A stretch of 34,657 nucleotides of DNA from Bacteroidaceae bacterium (GCA_017617635.1 JAFZVW010000026.1:1-34657); one strand, 5' to 3'. Positions 22,978 through 33,156 are shown, counted from the first letter of the stretch. Program-made: numbers and translations. The notes: generated from the letters alone by a model not told the origin.

Positions 22978-23745
22978 ATGAGCGTGAAGATTAAGGAAGT
23001 AATCGACGCCCTTGAGAGTTTCGCGCCTCTGCCTCTGCAGGAAAGCTATGATAATGCGGGCTTGCAGCTTGGATTGACAGAGACGGAGGTTTCAGGGGCA
23101 TTATTGTGCCTGGATGTCACCGAGGCTGTGATTCGTGAGGCTGTGGACATGGGATGTAACCTGGTAATAAGCCATCATCCTGTGTTGTTCCATGGATTGA
23201 AGCGTATCAGCGACAGTACGGATGTTGAGCGTGTGGTACGTCTGGCCATACAGAATGACGTCTCGATATACAGTGCACATACTAATCTTGACAAAGCTGA
23301 GGACGGTGTCAATTACCGCATTGCGGTCAAGCTGGGTCTGATAGATGTCGTTCCGCTTGGTGACTGCGGTGTGATTGGCTATCTGCCTGCTGAGATGGAC
23401 AGCCGTTTCTTCCTGGACCGCGTGAAGGATGCCTTCAATTGTGAGTGTCTGATGCACAACGAGTTGCTTGAGCGTCCGATTCTGAGTGTCGCCATTTGTG
23501 GCGGGGCAGGGGACTTCCTTCTGGATGAGGCTTTGGCTCAGGAGGCTGATGCCTTTCTGACCGGTGAGATGCATTACCACCGTTATATGGGTCAGGAGCA
23601 GCGTATACAGATTGGCGTGCTGGGCCATTACGAAAGTGAGCAGTATACGACAGAGATTTTCCAGGAGATACTGTCGGAGCGTTTCCCACAGTTGGCGGTA
23701 TACAGGACTGAAGTTAATACTAACCCGATACATTATCTAATTTAA
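22978..23745 (+). CDS. Nif3-like dinuclear metal centre protein
   Basis: This 255-aa protein of the NIF3/DUF34 (YbgI-like) family forms a toroidal hexamer with a two-metal site. The ligands are in place: H66-H67 in ISHHPVLFH, H101 and D105 in SAHTNLD, and H217 with E221 in GHYESEQ. It is the short form without the central insertion found in the 360-370-aa homologues of Bacillus and others. The family has been labelled GTP cyclohydrolase 1 type 2, but its cellular role is unsettled. The zinc-ribbon gene follows 7 bp later. Confidence 0.92.
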   Translation: MSVKIKEVIDALESFAPLPLQESYDNAGLQLGLTETEVSGALLCLDVTEAVIREAVDMGCNLVISHHPVLFHGLKRISDSTDVERVVRLAIQNDVSIYSAHTNLDKAEDGVNYRIAVKLGLIDVVPLGDCGVIGYLPAEMDSRFFLDRVKDAFNCECLMHNELLERPILSVAICGGAGDFLLDEALAQEADAFLTGEMHYHRYMGQEQRIQIGVLGHYESEQYTTEIFQEILSERFPQLAVYRTEVNTNPIHYLI

Positions 23746-23752
23746 AAATAAA

Positions 23753-24571
23753 ATGGCAAAAGTTAAGGATCCTGCAGAATTGAGTGTAGAGGAAAAGCTG
23801 AAAAACCTGTACAGTCTGCAGAAATTGGTTTCAGAAATTGACCGTATCAAGACATTACGTGGTGAATTGCCTCTGGAGGTTAAGGACCTTGAGGATGATA
23901 TTGCCGGTCTGGAAACCCGTATTGAGAAAATCAATGAGGATATTGCTGCGCTGAAGCGTGAGTTGAACGAGCGTCAGGGTACTATCGAGAAGAACAAAAT
24001 GGACATCGACCGCTTTGAGGAGCAGATGAAGATGGTCCGTAACAACCGTGAATTTGACAACTTTACGAAGCAGATTGAGTATCTGAATCTGGATAACGAG
24101 CTGAATGTAAAGCGTATAAGCGAAGCAAAGGCTACGCTGGAGGTTCGTCAGGACGAGCTGATTGCAGCAAACAAGAAGATTGCTGACCGCCGTACCGACC
24201 TGGACATCAAGCGCAGTGAGCTTGAGGAAATCGTTGCAGAGACAAAGGCTGAGGAGGAGAAACTTCGTGAGGAGGCTCATAGCGTTGAGGCTACGATTGA
24301 GCCTCGTCTGCTCAGCGCCTTCAAGCGCATTCGCCGCAATAGCCGCAATGGACTGGCAGTTGTATACGTACAGCGTGATGCATGTGGCGGCTGCTTCAAC
24401 AAGGTTCCGCCTCAGCGCCAGCTGGATATCCGCATGCGCAAGAAGATTATCGTATGTGAGTACTGTGGCCGTATTCTGGTTGATCCGGAACTGGCTGGAG
24501 TACAGGTTGTACAGAAGGCCGGAGAGGAGAAGCCGCGTCGCCGTCGTGTAGCAAAGCGTAGAGAGGAATAA
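23753..24571 (+). CDS. Coiled-coil zinc-ribbon protein (C4-type)
   Basis: This 272-aa protein has a long antiparallel coiled coil (about 10-195) and a C-terminal C4 zinc ribbon with C211-x2-C214 and C235-x2-C238, then a basic tail (RRRRVAKR). This architecture is that of the CT398-like family, often found beside nif3-like genes. A nucleic-acid or chaperone-like role has been proposed for relatives; here function is open. A small AGCC-GCAA-GGCT stem-loop follows the stop and could weakly terminate. Confidence 0.88.
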   Translation: MAKVKDPAELSVEEKLKNLYSLQKLVSEIDRIKTLRGELPLEVKDLEDDIAGLETRIEKINEDIAALKRELNERQGTIEKNKMDIDRFEEQMKMVRNNREFDNFTKQIEYLNLDNELNVKRISEAKATLEVRQDELIAANKKIADRRTDLDIKRSELEEIVAETKAEEEKLREEAHSVEATIEPRLLSAFKRIRRNSRNGLAVVYVQRDACGGCFNKVPPQRQLDIRMRKKIIVCEYCGRILVDPELAGVQVVQKAGEEKPRRRRVAKRREE

Positions 24572-24598
24572 GCCGCAAGGCTCTCTCTGCGTATAAAC

Positions 24599-25150
24599 TT
24601 AGGACAGGTGTTCAATCAGTATTTTGACGCCTATTCCTATTAGTACTATGCCACCGATGGGTTCTACGTGGAATGGTATTCGCTGACCGGCTTTGATGCC
24701 TATGCCCAGACCTATTATGGTTGCCAGGCTGCTAACGAGTGCTATGACAATGACATAGCTCCACCGGAATCCTACGCAGGCAAGGGATATTCCAACAGCT
24801 AACGCATCTATACTGGTTGCAACTGCCAGGGTAGGTATATTGTGAAGCGCCAACAAGTCTATGTTGGTGCTTTCTTCTTTGTTCCATATTGTACTGATCA
24901 TGTTGAATCCCAGATAGCATAGCAGGATAAATGCAAGCCAGTGGTCGAATGTCTCTATCCAGTGTGCAAGCAAATCCATGCCGAAATACCCAATGGCTGT
25001 CATTCCTCCCTGGAAGATGCCAAAGGCAAGTGTCATGAGTATCATTGGCTTCCATATTACACGGCGTGCGGTGACTCCGGCCGCAATGCTTACGGTGAAG
25101 CAGTCTATGGCAAGTGCTATGGCAATGAGAAGGATTTCTATCATGGTCAT
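24599..25150 (-). CDS. mntP: Manganese efflux pump MntP
   Basis: This 183-aa six-helix membrane protein exports Mn2+. It shows the two internally repeated acidic motifs of the family, ALAIDCFTVSIAAG and VATSIDALAVGIS, whose aspartates are essential in MntP. Two ATGs (25150 and 25144) lie at the start; the family N-terminus IEILLIAIALA fits either. It follows tamB by 10 bp and is probably co-transcribed with it. No manganese riboswitch is visible in that gap. Confidence 0.92.
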   Translation of the reverse strand: MTMIEILLIAIALAIDCFTVSIAAGVTARRVIWKPMILMTLAFGIFQGGMTAIGYFGMDLLAHWIETFDHWLAFILLCYLGFNMISTIWNKEESTNIDLLALHNIPTLAVATSIDALAVGISLACVGFRWSYVIVIALVSSLATIIGLGIGIKAGQRIPFHVEPIGGIVLIGIGVKILIEHLS

Positions 25151-25160
25151 GAGTTAGTGG

Positions 25161-28100
25161 TTAGTTGCTGTCAGGGAGCGATATAACGCGGACAACAGTC
25201 TGCTTGTTCCAAACTGGTTTGTTTTGGGATTTTGCCTTTTCAGCTTCTTTCTTTTTCGCTTCAGACTCTGCTTGGATTTTTTTACGGGCTGCTTTCTTGG
25301 CTTTTTTCTCTGCCTTGGTGAGCTTTACCTTCTTGACTGCAGCTTCAGTTGTTTTGTTTTTCTTGTGGAACATATCTCCAAAGCGGTTGAAGTCTTTCTT
25401 GAGCTGTATGCCTATTCCCTGTGTGTTGAGGGCAGACTGGACAAAATAGCGGTCGTTAGCCTGGTTGTATGCCTTGAGGGCTACGGAACCTGATTTTGTG
25501 AGCAGGTACTGGACGTCCACATCGCTGATGAAATTGCGTTGGGTGTAGTATTTCTCCCGGTATCCGAAGTTGCCGCTGAGCAACAGGCGGTCGTTAAAGA
25601 GGCTGCCTGAGAGCAGACCTTCGATATCCATGTTCTTCCATCCGTCCTCGCCTGTCTTGAGGTTTGCTCCGAAATTCCATTTAGAAGATCCTACTGCACT
25701 GGAAATCAATTCGTTTATCTTGCTGGAAATAGTGGTGGACACAAGTGAGTTCATGGCGCTGCCTCCTTGGCTGACAGATTTGGCGCTTGCTGAGTAGCTG
25801 TAGAAGCGTCCCAGACCAAGCAGGTAGAGAGCCTGCATGTTGCGTTCTTCCTCGGTGTTGACTATGGAGCGTACCATCTGGCGTTCATCGTCGGTTGCAT
25901 TGGGCAGTTCGAAGTCGAATCCGATGTTGGGCTGCTGTGGGCGGCCTGTCAGACTCATGATGCAGTCCACGCGGGTCTTGGAGAATCCCAGGGATGTCGT
26001 GGAAAGGTCATCGAGTGACACGTTGGGAACCGTATATACTGCTTTCATGTTGAGTGTTGCCTGCATCGGGTCACCGTTGAATGTGATTGAACCGTCCTGC
26101 TGGAACTTGAAATTACGGTTGATGACATCCTGTACGTTGATGTTATAGATACCGTCATGCACCTTGTATGTGCCGTACAGACGGAACCGTCCCTTGTTGT
26201 GATACCTTGCAGAAAGGTGCCCGCTGCCTCTCAGATCAATCATGCTGCCTGTCTTCTGGTCCATAAGCAGACGCAGTCGGGCGGAGGGAGTCATGTTCAG
26301 ATTGAAATTAAGGAACATATCGCTACTGATGTCCTGTACCGGTTCCGTGGCATTTGTCTTTGTTCCTGAGTCGCTTTCGCCTGGGGAGTGTTTGCTGTAG
26401 GTTATGAAATTGGCCTGTGTCAGTGCATCCGGTGTTGTAACGTTGTATGTAAACTGTGTGCCTGCCTGTGGCTCGACATCTATATTAACGTCCAGACGAC
26501 CCCTGCGGCCGTTTATGTTTACGTTGCCGCTGGTGTATATGGTTGCATAGAACGAATTTTCGCCAAAGTCCCTGGTATTATATGCCAACAGGTTGTTCGC
26601 CTGGATGTCGAATACGTATCTGAGGTTCTTGAAACTCTTGTGATACAAGTGTCCGTCAATGTGTGCCGAATGGCTTGGGATGTCTATGAACGAGTGTCTG
26701 ATGTCATATACCTTGCGTTCTGCTGCCAGTGTGTGGATATCCGCCACTCCGTGCGGGTCTATTGCCAAGATGTCAAAGGCAATGTGGCCTGGACGCATCC
26801 TGACGCTGTCGTTCTCCATGTAGAAGTCTGTTCCCAGCATGGGCAGTCCCATGTGTGCCCTGTTGATGAGCATGTCACCGTCCAAGTCGATTTTCTTTAG
26901 AGGTCCGTATATGCGGCAGAATCCGCTGACGCGTCCCTGCATGTCGTCCAGTATGCCCGTGGTGAATTTGTTCAGGAATGCCAGGTTGAAGTTCCGGGTG
27001 TTGATTCTCAGGTCGATGCTGTTGGTGAATTTGTTGCCAGTAAGGTGTATATACCCTTCTACATGTGTCTTGTGCTGTGCGGTCATATCGTCCATGTCAG
27101 CATTGATGCTCAGGTGCCGGTGTGTGTTGCCCCAGTTCAGGTGTGCCTTCATGCGGCCCAACGGGGCATTGTTGAATTTCCAGTTCTCAACATCCAGTAG
27201 TCCGTCAACCCATGGATTCGTTCCCATGGTTTTCATACATACTTTGCCCGAGGCGTCACCGCTGAAATCTACATCGTGGAAATTGACCAGGTTCATTATG
27301 TATTCCACATTTACACGGTGCAGGTCTATCACAAGGCTGTCTCCGGGATCAGGGGATATGCGTCCGTTAATATCCATCCATCGTTCAGTTCCCTGGGATA
27401 CGCTCAGGTTGTTCACCGTGGTTATGCCTGAATGGTATGAGACGGTTCCAGGTTTTATTTGCCACGTGGTGTCTGCAATTGTCAGTTCTGTAGGTGCAAT
27501 CCATGCATTAAGCCCGTGCTTGCCGTTAATGCCACATGGGAATGTTGCACTGACGTCTATCTTGCCGCGATGTACGGGAGTGGTGGTATTGTTCCATCCC
27601 GCCTGAACGCGTAAACGGTCATTCCCCGCAACGGCTTCTATGCTGAAAGGCAAAACCCCTGATTTCATTGCACGCATTGAAGTAAAGCGCGAATTTAGTG
27701 AGCCATCTTCATTGATTATCAGTATATTTGTGTTATGCAGTCTTTCTTTGCCTATGTGTAGTTCAGGAATGTTTATTTTAAGGTTAACTAAGTTCATCGC
27801 TCCGTTTATCATACCTGTGGCATAAGCCTTGTCGGGTATCTGGAGGTCTGTATTCAGCAAGGTCTGAATCAGGGATGTATCCCTTATGCCTATGTCAAAT
27901 GATATGCGGTCGCTGCAATTTGCAGCCGGCTGGCTGACTACACCGGGTAAATACCTGTGCAGTATATGGCGTACTGTGTTTTGCAGGGAGGTGAGGTCGA
28001 ATTGTCCACTGGCATGCATGCGTATATCAGATGACTCGACATCCAGTACTCTGCCATCCCTGTTGCTTGTCGTGCTGACATTGAGGAACAGCGGACCCAG

Positions 28101-29822
28101 AACGGTACTGTCGCGGTTATATGTCTGCATCAGTATGTTGTCCAGTGACAGACGCCCTGCAATATCTTTTAGTGAATTGCCCCTGACGTCAATACCGGCA
28201 TCTGCGCTGATGCGCCTGTCCGGGTATTTTGCCGTAATGTTCAGACGGGATAGTGCCAGGTCATGTACACTGAGCGTTCCTTGCAGGTGGTGCGTGGCAT
28301 CTCCAGTATATTGCAGTTTTGTGCTGATATTGCCGTTAATGTCCTGAAGCTCCGCTTCCAACTGACTGCGTGTAGGAGAGTAGCTTGCACTTGCATGCAT
28401 GCCGTGGTATTCGTATCCCAGAACTGTCAGCTGCGGAGCGTCTATGGTAACATCCAGTTCAGGTTTGCCGCCTGCATCTTTCATGCGTCCGTTTACCTTT
28501 GCTTTCAGTGCAACCTTTCCTATGGGGAAATTTGTTCCGTCAGTTGCCAGAATCCTGTCAAGTTGTAATCCGTCGGTGCTGACAGTTGCATTGATATCGT
28601 TTCTGTCCGTCAGAGTTCCGTCCACATTTATGCGCCCATGTACACTCTTTAGACATATGCATGCTGTCTGCATGTTTTTGGAAATAAATATATTGCCATT
28701 CGCATCTATCTGTCCTGTACGTGCCACATAGCCGCTGACGTTCTCTGGCAGGAGTTGTGCTATTTCTGGTCTGATTTCCAGATTTGCTATACGTAAATCA
28801 GCTGTAGGTTCCCCAGTGGTTATTCCTCCAATACGTGCATTAGCGTGCATTTGCACACTGTGGTCTGGTGAATTCAGCACTATGTGGGTAATGTCTGCAT
28901 TGCCATATGAGCCGTTTGCATCCAGTTGCAGGTCTATGCCTCCAATCTTATGTATAGCCTTGGGTAGTTGTATCAGAGATTGTATGTCACGGGTATCAAG
29001 TGAAATATGGCTTTCAGTTTTCCATGTAATGTTTTGGAACCAGAGTTTCGGGTCTTCGCCATTCCTCGGGATGTCTCTCCACTTGGCTTCAAATAGAGGA
29101 ATGCTGATGCGTGAACCTGGCATCTGTAGGTCGAAGTCTGAGAGGTGCAGGCCGCTTTGGCCGGCTTCCAGACTTGTCTGGAAACTTTTCAGCGTAAGTC
29201 CGCTTTGTTCCTTGAAGTCGAAGCGGCGGATGTCCAGGCTTATGATGTCGGGAGTAAGCCTGTGCAGATGGGCGGTAAGTGCCAGGTCGCTTATCCACAG
29301 GTGGTCTGGGTCCAATTGTCCTGCCTTCTTGTGTGGAATCCATCTCTTGTTCCACTTGACTGATACGTGGCGCAGCAACAGTGAACCAATGTGAAGGTTC
29401 AGTGGCTTTTTACTGGGCTTGTCCGATTTGAACGTGTCAATAAGGAACTGGAAATTCGGTTTTCCGTCGGGTGTCTTTTGGTAAAGGTTTGCCTGTGCAC
29501 CGAAAAGCTGCCCGTTGGCAATGCTGATCTTACCTTCGAACAGCGGCATGATATCTACCTTTGCAGCCAGGCGTGAAATATGCAGCATGCGTATTCCGTC
29601 CCGGTCGGCAAGTTTTATGTCATCGATGACTATGCGGTTCCACATTCCAAGGCGTACCTTGCCTATGTGAATGTGCCAGTTCAGTGTCCGCTGTATGATA
29701 CTCTCGGCAATATCACCTGCCCAATACTGTACTGCAGGCACGTTCATGGCAATCTGAAGCAGCATGTAAACGCCGCATACTATGCCCGTGGTCCATTGTA
29801 TGATGTGCCGCAGAGTCTTCAT
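25161..29822 (-). CDS. tamB: Translocation and assembly module protein TamB
   Basis: This 1553-aa AsmA/TamB-like protein has an N-terminal signal anchor (about 10-32) and a long beta-helical body that bridges the periplasm, ending in a DUF490 domain (about 1150-1480) with DVNIDVEPQAGTQFTYNV, GTYKVHDGIYNINVQDV and FELPNATDDERQMVRSIVN. TamB-type proteins form hydrophobic grooves linked to lipid transport and outer-membrane protein assembly. After the domain comes a Lys/Ala-rich tail (about 1485-1535). No tamA is adjacent in this window. The -7 box is at 29840-29847. Confidence 0.92.
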   Translation of the reverse strand: MKTLRHIIQWTTGIVCGVYMLLQIAMNVPAVQYWAGDIAESIIQRTLNWHIHIGKVRLGMWNRIVIDDIKLADRDGIRMLHISRLAAKVDIMPLFEGKISIANGQLFGAQANLYQKTPDGKPNFQFLIDTFKSDKPSKKPLNLHIGSLLLRHVSVKWNKRWIPHKKAGQLDPDHLWISDLALTAHLHRLTPDIISLDIRRFDFKEQSGLTLKSFQTSLEAGQSGLHLSDFDLQMPGSRISIPLFEAKWRDIPRNGEDPKLWFQNITWKTESHISLDTRDIQSLIQLPKAIHKIGGIDLQLDANGSYGNADITHIVLNSPDHSVQMHANARIGGITTGEPTADLRIANLEIRPEIAQLLPENVSGYVARTGQIDANGNIFISKNMQTACICLKSVHGRINVDGTLTDRNDINATVSTDGLQLDRILATDGTNFPIGKVALKAKVNGRMKDAGGKPELDVTIDAPQLTVLGYEYHGMHASASYSPTRSQLEAELQDINGNISTKLQYTGDATHHLQGTLSVHDLALSRLNITAKYPDRRISADAGIDVRGNSLKDIAGRLSLDNILMQTYNRDSTVLGPLFLNVSTTSNRDGRVLDVESSDIRMHASGQFDLTSLQNTVRHILHRYLPGVVSQPAANCSDRISFDIGIRDTSLIQTLLNTDLQIPDKAYATGMINGAMNLVNLKINIPELHIGKERLHNTNILIINEDGSLNSRFTSMRAMKSGVLPFSIEAVAGNDRLRVQAGWNNTTTPVHRGKIDVSATFPCGINGKHGLNAWIAPTELTIADTTWQIKPGTVSYHSGITTVNNLSVSQGTERWMDINGRISPDPGDSLVIDLHRVNVEYIMNLVNFHDVDFSGDASGKVCMKTMGTNPWVDGLLDVENWKFNNAPLGRMKAHLNWGNTHRHLSINADMDDMTAQHKTHVEGYIHLTGNKFTNSIDLRINTRNFNLAFLNKFTTGILDDMQGRVSGFCRIYGPLKKIDLDGDMLINRAHMGLPMLGTDFYMENDSVRMRPGHIAFDILAIDPHGVADIHTLAAERKVYDIRHSFIDIPSHSAHIDGHLYHKSFKNLRYVFDIQANNLLAYNTRDFGENSFYATIYTSGNVNINGRRGRLDVNIDVEPQAGTQFTYNVTTPDALTQANFITYSKHSPGESDSGTKTNATEPVQDISSDMFLNFNLNMTPSARLRLLMDQKTGSMIDLRGSGHLSARYHNKGRFRLYGTYKVHDGIYNINVQDVINRNFKFQQDGSITFNGDPMQATLNMKAVYTVPNVSLDDLSTTSLGFSKTRVDCIMSLTGRPQQPNIGFDFELPNATDDERQMVRSIVNTEEERNMQALYLLGLGRFYSYSASAKSVSQGGSAMNSLVSTTISSKINELISSAVGSSKWNFGANLKTGEDGWKNMDIEGLLSGSLFNDRLLLSGNFGYREKYYTQRNFISDVDVQYLLTKSGSVALKAYNQANDRYFVQSALNTQGIGIQLKKDFNRFGDMFHKKNKTTEAAVKKVKLTKAEKKAKKAARKKIQAESEAKKKEAEKAKSQNKPVWNKQTVVRVISLPDSN

Positions 29823-29839
29823 CTATTATTATTCTCGCG

Positions 29840-29847
29840 CAAAAATA
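29840..29847 (-). promoter_or_regulatory. -7 box TATTTTTG for tamB-mntP
   Basis: Minus-strand TATTTTTG lies 17 nt upstream of the tamB ATG. No clear -33 element is seen in the short divergent region shared with nqrA. Confidence 0.5.
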
Positions 29848-29891
29848 GGAGTTTTTTTCGGGATTTGGGTTCTTTATTGTGAAAAAGTGTG

Positions 29892-29899
29892 TATATTTG
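29892..29899 (+). promoter_or_regulatory. -7 box TATATTTG for the nqr operon
   Basis: TATATTTG lies 38 nt before the nqrA ATG. A TTTG at 29864-29867 is 24 nt upstream, slightly far for a -33 element. nqrA itself has no Shine-Dalgarno sequence. Confidence 0.6.
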
Positions 29900-29937
29900 C
29901 GCGAGAAATCATATATCATCATATAATTTAACAGTAT

Positions 29938-31260
29938 ATGGCAAAAGTAATCAAATTACGTAAAGGCCTTGATATCAACCTCAAGGGTAAGGCTGCTGCG
30001 GAAATTGCTGCTGTGAAGTGCCCCGGCGAGTATGCCCTCTGTCCGGATGACTTCCATGGAGTAAAGCCAAAGGTGGTCGTAAAGGAGGGTGATGCTGTCA
30101 AGGCCGGAGATGCACTGTTTGTCGACAAGTTGCATCCCGAGGTCAAGTTTGTTAGTCCTGTCAGTGGTACTGTGTCCTTGGTTGAGCGCGGTGACCGCCG
30201 CAAACTGCTTAGCATCCGTGTGAAGAGTGATGCAAAGCAGGAAACCAGGATATTTGATACCAAGGACGTTAAGGCTGCGCTCTTGGAGAGCGGTCTGTTC
30301 GCTTTCTTCCGTCAGCGCCCCTACGATGTGGTTGCCAATCCCGATGACAAGCCAAAGGCCATCTATGTCAGTGCATTCAACTCGATGCCGCTGAGTCAGG
30401 AGTTCGAGGTTGCCCTGAAGGGTAACGAAGCAGAGTTCCAGGCAGGTATTTCTGCCCTTGCAAAGCTGGCTCCTGTACGTCTGGGCGTAAGCTCCAGGCA
30501 GACATCACAGACCCTGTTGGAAGCAAAGGACTGCACAGTTACCGTTTTCAAGGGCAAGGCACCAGCCGGTAACGTAGGCGTGCAGATAAATCACACAGAC
30601 CCAATCAACAAGGGCGAGGTTGTGTGGACACTGGGTGCAGAGGAGGTTATCTTTGTAGGCCGCCTGATGACAACTGGCAAGGTTGACCTGACCCGTGTCA
30701 TTGCCTTGGCAGGCAGCGAGGTACAGGCTCCCAAGTATTACAAGGTCCTGGTAGGCCAGCAGCTTACCACTTTGCTGGAAGGCAATGCCAGTCTTGATGG
30801 TTCCCGTATTATCAACGGTAACGTCATGACGGGTATCAAGACCACGAAGGATGCATACCTGGCAGCACACGCTACCGAGATAAATGTCATTCCTGAGGGT
30901 GACCATGCTGATGAGATGCTGGGTTGGATTATGCCACGTTTCGGTACATTCAGCACACACCGCAGCTATTTCTCATGGCTTTGCGGCAAGAAGGAGTACA
31001 CAATTGATGCACGTGTGAAGGGCGGTGAGCGCCACATGATTATGTCAGGCGAGTATGACAAGGTATTCCCCATGGATATCTATGCGGGCTATCTGGTCAA
31101 GGCCATCATAGCAGGTGACATTGATCGTCAGGAAGCACTGGGTATCTACGAGGTTGCTCCCGAGGACTTTGCAATTGCCGAGTTCGTTGACTCTTCAAAA
31201 TTGGAACTTCAAAGAATCGTTAGACAGGGTCTCGATATCCTGAGAAAGGAGAATGCATAA
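29938..31260 (+). CDS. nqrA: Na+-NQR subunit A
   Basis: This 440-aa cytoplasmic subunit of the Na+-translocating NADH:quinone reductase has the family N-terminus KVIKLRKGLDINLKGKA, the barrel-sandwich region DFHGVKPKVVVKEGDAVKAG, and the later motifs QINHTDPINKGEVVWTLG and EMLGWIMPRFGTFSTHRSYF. The complex oxidises NADH, reduces quinone and pumps Na+ out of the cell. It is the first gene of nqrABCDEF; nqrB begins directly after the stop. Confidence 0.97.
   Translation: MAKVIKLRKGLDINLKGKAAAEIAAVKCPGEYALCPDDFHGVKPKVVVKEGDAVKAGDALFVDKLHPEVKFVSPVSGTVSLVERGDRRKLLSIRVKSDAKQETRIFDTKDVKAALLESGLFAFFRQRPYDVVANPDDKPKAIYVSAFNSMPLSQEFEVALKGNEAEFQAGISALAKLAPVRLGVSSRQTSQTLLEAKDCTVTVFKGKAPAGNVGVQINHTDPINKGEVVWTLGAEEVIFVGRLMTTGKVDLTRVIALAGSEVQAPKYYKVLVGQQLTTLLEGNASLDGSRIINGNVMTGIKTTKDAYLAAHATEINVIPEGDHADEMLGWIMPRFGTFSTHRSYFSWLCGKKEYTIDARVKGGERHMIMSGEYDKVFPMDIYAGYLVKAIIAGDIDRQEALGIYEVAPEDFAIAEFVDSSKLELQRIVRQGLDILRKENA
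31245..31251 (+). promoter_or_regulatory. Shine-Dalgarno AAAGGAG for nqrB
   Basis: AAAGGAG lies inside the last codons of nqrA, 9 nt before the nqrB ATG. Confidence 0.7.
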
Positions 31261-32433
31261 ATGAATCCTATAAAGAAATTATTCGACAATATACGTCCGC
31301 ATATCGAGGAAGGCGGCAAGTTCCATGCTTTCCGCTCGTTGGTAGACGGCTTCGAGACATTTGCCTTCGTACCAAACACCACAAGCCGTGCGGGTAGCGT
31401 CAACATCCACGATGCCATCGACAGCAAGCGCATCATGAGCTTTGTAGTGATTGCCCTGATGCCTGCACTGATTTTCGGTATGTACAACGTGGGTTATCAG
31501 AATGCCTTGGCAGCAGGCGTACTGCCACACTGTCATCGTTGGGACCTGTTCCTATATGGAGCCCTGGCTGTTCTGCCCAAGATTATAGTCAGCTACGTTG
31601 TGGGTCTTGGTATCGAATTCGTTGTTGCACAATGGAAGAACGAGGAGATACAGGAGGGATTCCTGGTATCAGGTATTTTAATTCCGATGATTATTCCTGT
31701 GAATACTCCTTTGTGGATTCTGGCCATTGCCGTAGCCTTCAGCGTAATCTTCGCCAAAGAGATATTCGGTGGTACCGGAATGAACATCTTCAACCCTGCG
31801 CTCATTACCCGTGCATTCCTGTTCTTCTCCTATCCGAGTGTGATGACAGGTGACGACAACGTATGGGTTGCACAGCAGTCAATACTAGGTCTTGGTTACA
31901 ATGTACCGGATACCTACACGGCAGCTACACCTTTGGGTCAGGCAGTAACAGGCCATATCTCGACATTGGACATCAATGCCGTAGTAGGTCTCATTCCCGG
32001 CTCAATAGGCGAGACCAGCGTTATCGCAATTGCCTTGGGTGCCATACTGCTCCTGTGGACAGGTATTGCCAGTTGGAAGACTATGTTCAGTGTATTTGCA
32101 GGCGGTGCACTTATGGGCTGGTTGCTGGAAGGTGTAAAGGTGGGAGATGTAACCAACCCCATCCTGTGGTACCAGCACCTGATCTACGGAGGCTTTGCCT
32201 TCGGTGCAGTGTTCATGGCAACAGACCCTGTTACCAGTGCCCGTACCGAATGCGGCAAATATGTCTACGGTTTCCTGATAGGTATTGTAGCAGTAATGGT
32301 CCGTGTACTCAACCCGGGCTACCCCGAGGGTATGATGCTCGCCATCCTGCTTATGAACCTGTTTGCTCCACTGGTGGACTACTGCGTTGTACAGTCTAAT
32401 ATTAACAAGCGTGCAAAGCGCGCAGCTAAATAA
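31261..32433 (+). CDS. nqrB: Na+-NQR subunit B
   Basis: This 390-aa integral membrane subunit has about ten hydrophobic segments and carries FMN bound through phosphate to a threonine; the likely site is the Thr of TYTAATPLGQ near residue 222. Other family marks are GGTGMNIFNPALITRAFLFFSYP and FGAVFMATDPVTSARTECGKYVYG. It provides much of the Na+ path. The ATG directly follows the nqrA stop with no gap. Confidence 0.97.
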   Translation: MNPIKKLFDNIRPHIEEGGKFHAFRSLVDGFETFAFVPNTTSRAGSVNIHDAIDSKRIMSFVVIALMPALIFGMYNVGYQNALAAGVLPHCHRWDLFLYGALAVLPKIIVSYVVGLGIEFVVAQWKNEEIQEGFLVSGILIPMIIPVNTPLWILAIAVAFSVIFAKEIFGGTGMNIFNPALITRAFLFFSYPSVMTGDDNVWVAQQSILGLGYNVPDTYTAATPLGQAVTGHISTLDINAVVGLIPGSIGETSVIAIALGAILLLWTGIASWKTMFSVFAGGALMGWLLEGVKVGDVTNPILWYQHLIYGGFAFGAVFMATDPVTSARTECGKYVYGFLIGIVAVMVRVLNPGYPEGMMLAILLMNLFAPLVDYCVVQSNINKRAKRAAK

Positions 32434-32438
32434 GGAGG
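32433..32438 (+). promoter_or_regulatory. Shine-Dalgarno AGGAGG for nqrC
   Basis: AGGAGG overlaps the nqrB stop codon and lies 10 nt before the nqrC ATG. Confidence 0.85.
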
Positions 32439-32448
32439 ATACACGATT

Positions 32449-33141
32449 ATGAAACTGAATACAAACGGAAATGTATATACCTTCTGCTATGCAGCGGTAA
32501 TGGTAATAATCGTTGCCTTCCTTCTCGCATTCGTAAGCAGTGCGCTGAGCGGCATACAGAATGCCAATGTCGAGAATGACACCAAGGGACAGATACTCAC
32601 TGCCCTGGGTTACGACAAGGCAGCAGTCAATATAGGTGAGGTTTACGAACAGAATGTCAAGGACAGTCTCTGGGACAAGGAGAGCCTGCAGATGAAGCCT
32701 TATGACGGTAAGTTCAAGACATCATACGGTGCTGCCATCAAGTCTGGCGAGTTGCATGTATTCACGGCAACTGCTGCAGACGGTAGCAAGGCCTATGTCA
32801 TCCCTGTTACCGGCCGTGGCCTGTGGGGTGGCCTGTGGGGCTACATCGCAATCGACCAGGCAAAGCAGACGGTTCTTGGTACATACTTCTATCACGAAGG
32901 CGAGACAGCAGGTCTGGGAGCCTTGATAGGTGACCGCCCGTTCCAGGAGCAGTTTATTGGCAAGCCCATCTTTGCAGAGGGCGTTGAAGGCATTGCCCTG
33001 ACTGTAGTCAAGAACGGTACGCCAAAGAAAGGCGAATACGAGATTGACGGCATAACAGGTGCCACCCTGACCAGTAACGGCGTAGCCGGCATGATCCAAA
33101 ACGGTCTGGGCGCATATATCACTTTCATTAATAATAAATAA
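32449..33141 (+). CDS. nqrC: Na+-NQR subunit C
   Basis: This 230-aa subunit has one N-terminal membrane helix (about 10-32) and a periplasmic FMN-binding domain with GRGLWGGLWGYIAID, TYFYHEGETAGLG and the flavinylation motif DGITGATLTS, whose Thr near residue 206 should carry the covalent FMN. An ApbE-type flavin transferase would be needed to attach it; none is in the window. Confidence 0.97.
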   Translation: MKLNTNGNVYTFCYAAVMVIIVAFLLAFVSSALSGIQNANVENDTKGQILTALGYDKAAVNIGEVYEQNVKDSLWDKESLQMKPYDGKFKTSYGAAIKSGELHVFTATAADGSKAYVIPVTGRGLWGGLWGYIAIDQAKQTVLGTYFYHEGETAGLGALIGDRPFQEQFIGKPIFAEGVEGIALTVVKNGTPKKGEYEIDGITGATLTSNGVAGMIQNGLGAYITFINNK

Positions 33142-33146
33142 GGAGG
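33141..33146 (+). promoter_or_regulatory. Shine-Dalgarno AGGAGG for nqrD
   Basis: AGGAGG begins at the last base of the nqrC stop codon, 10 nt before the nqrD ATG. Confidence 0.85.
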
Positions 33147-33156
33147 AATAAAGAAT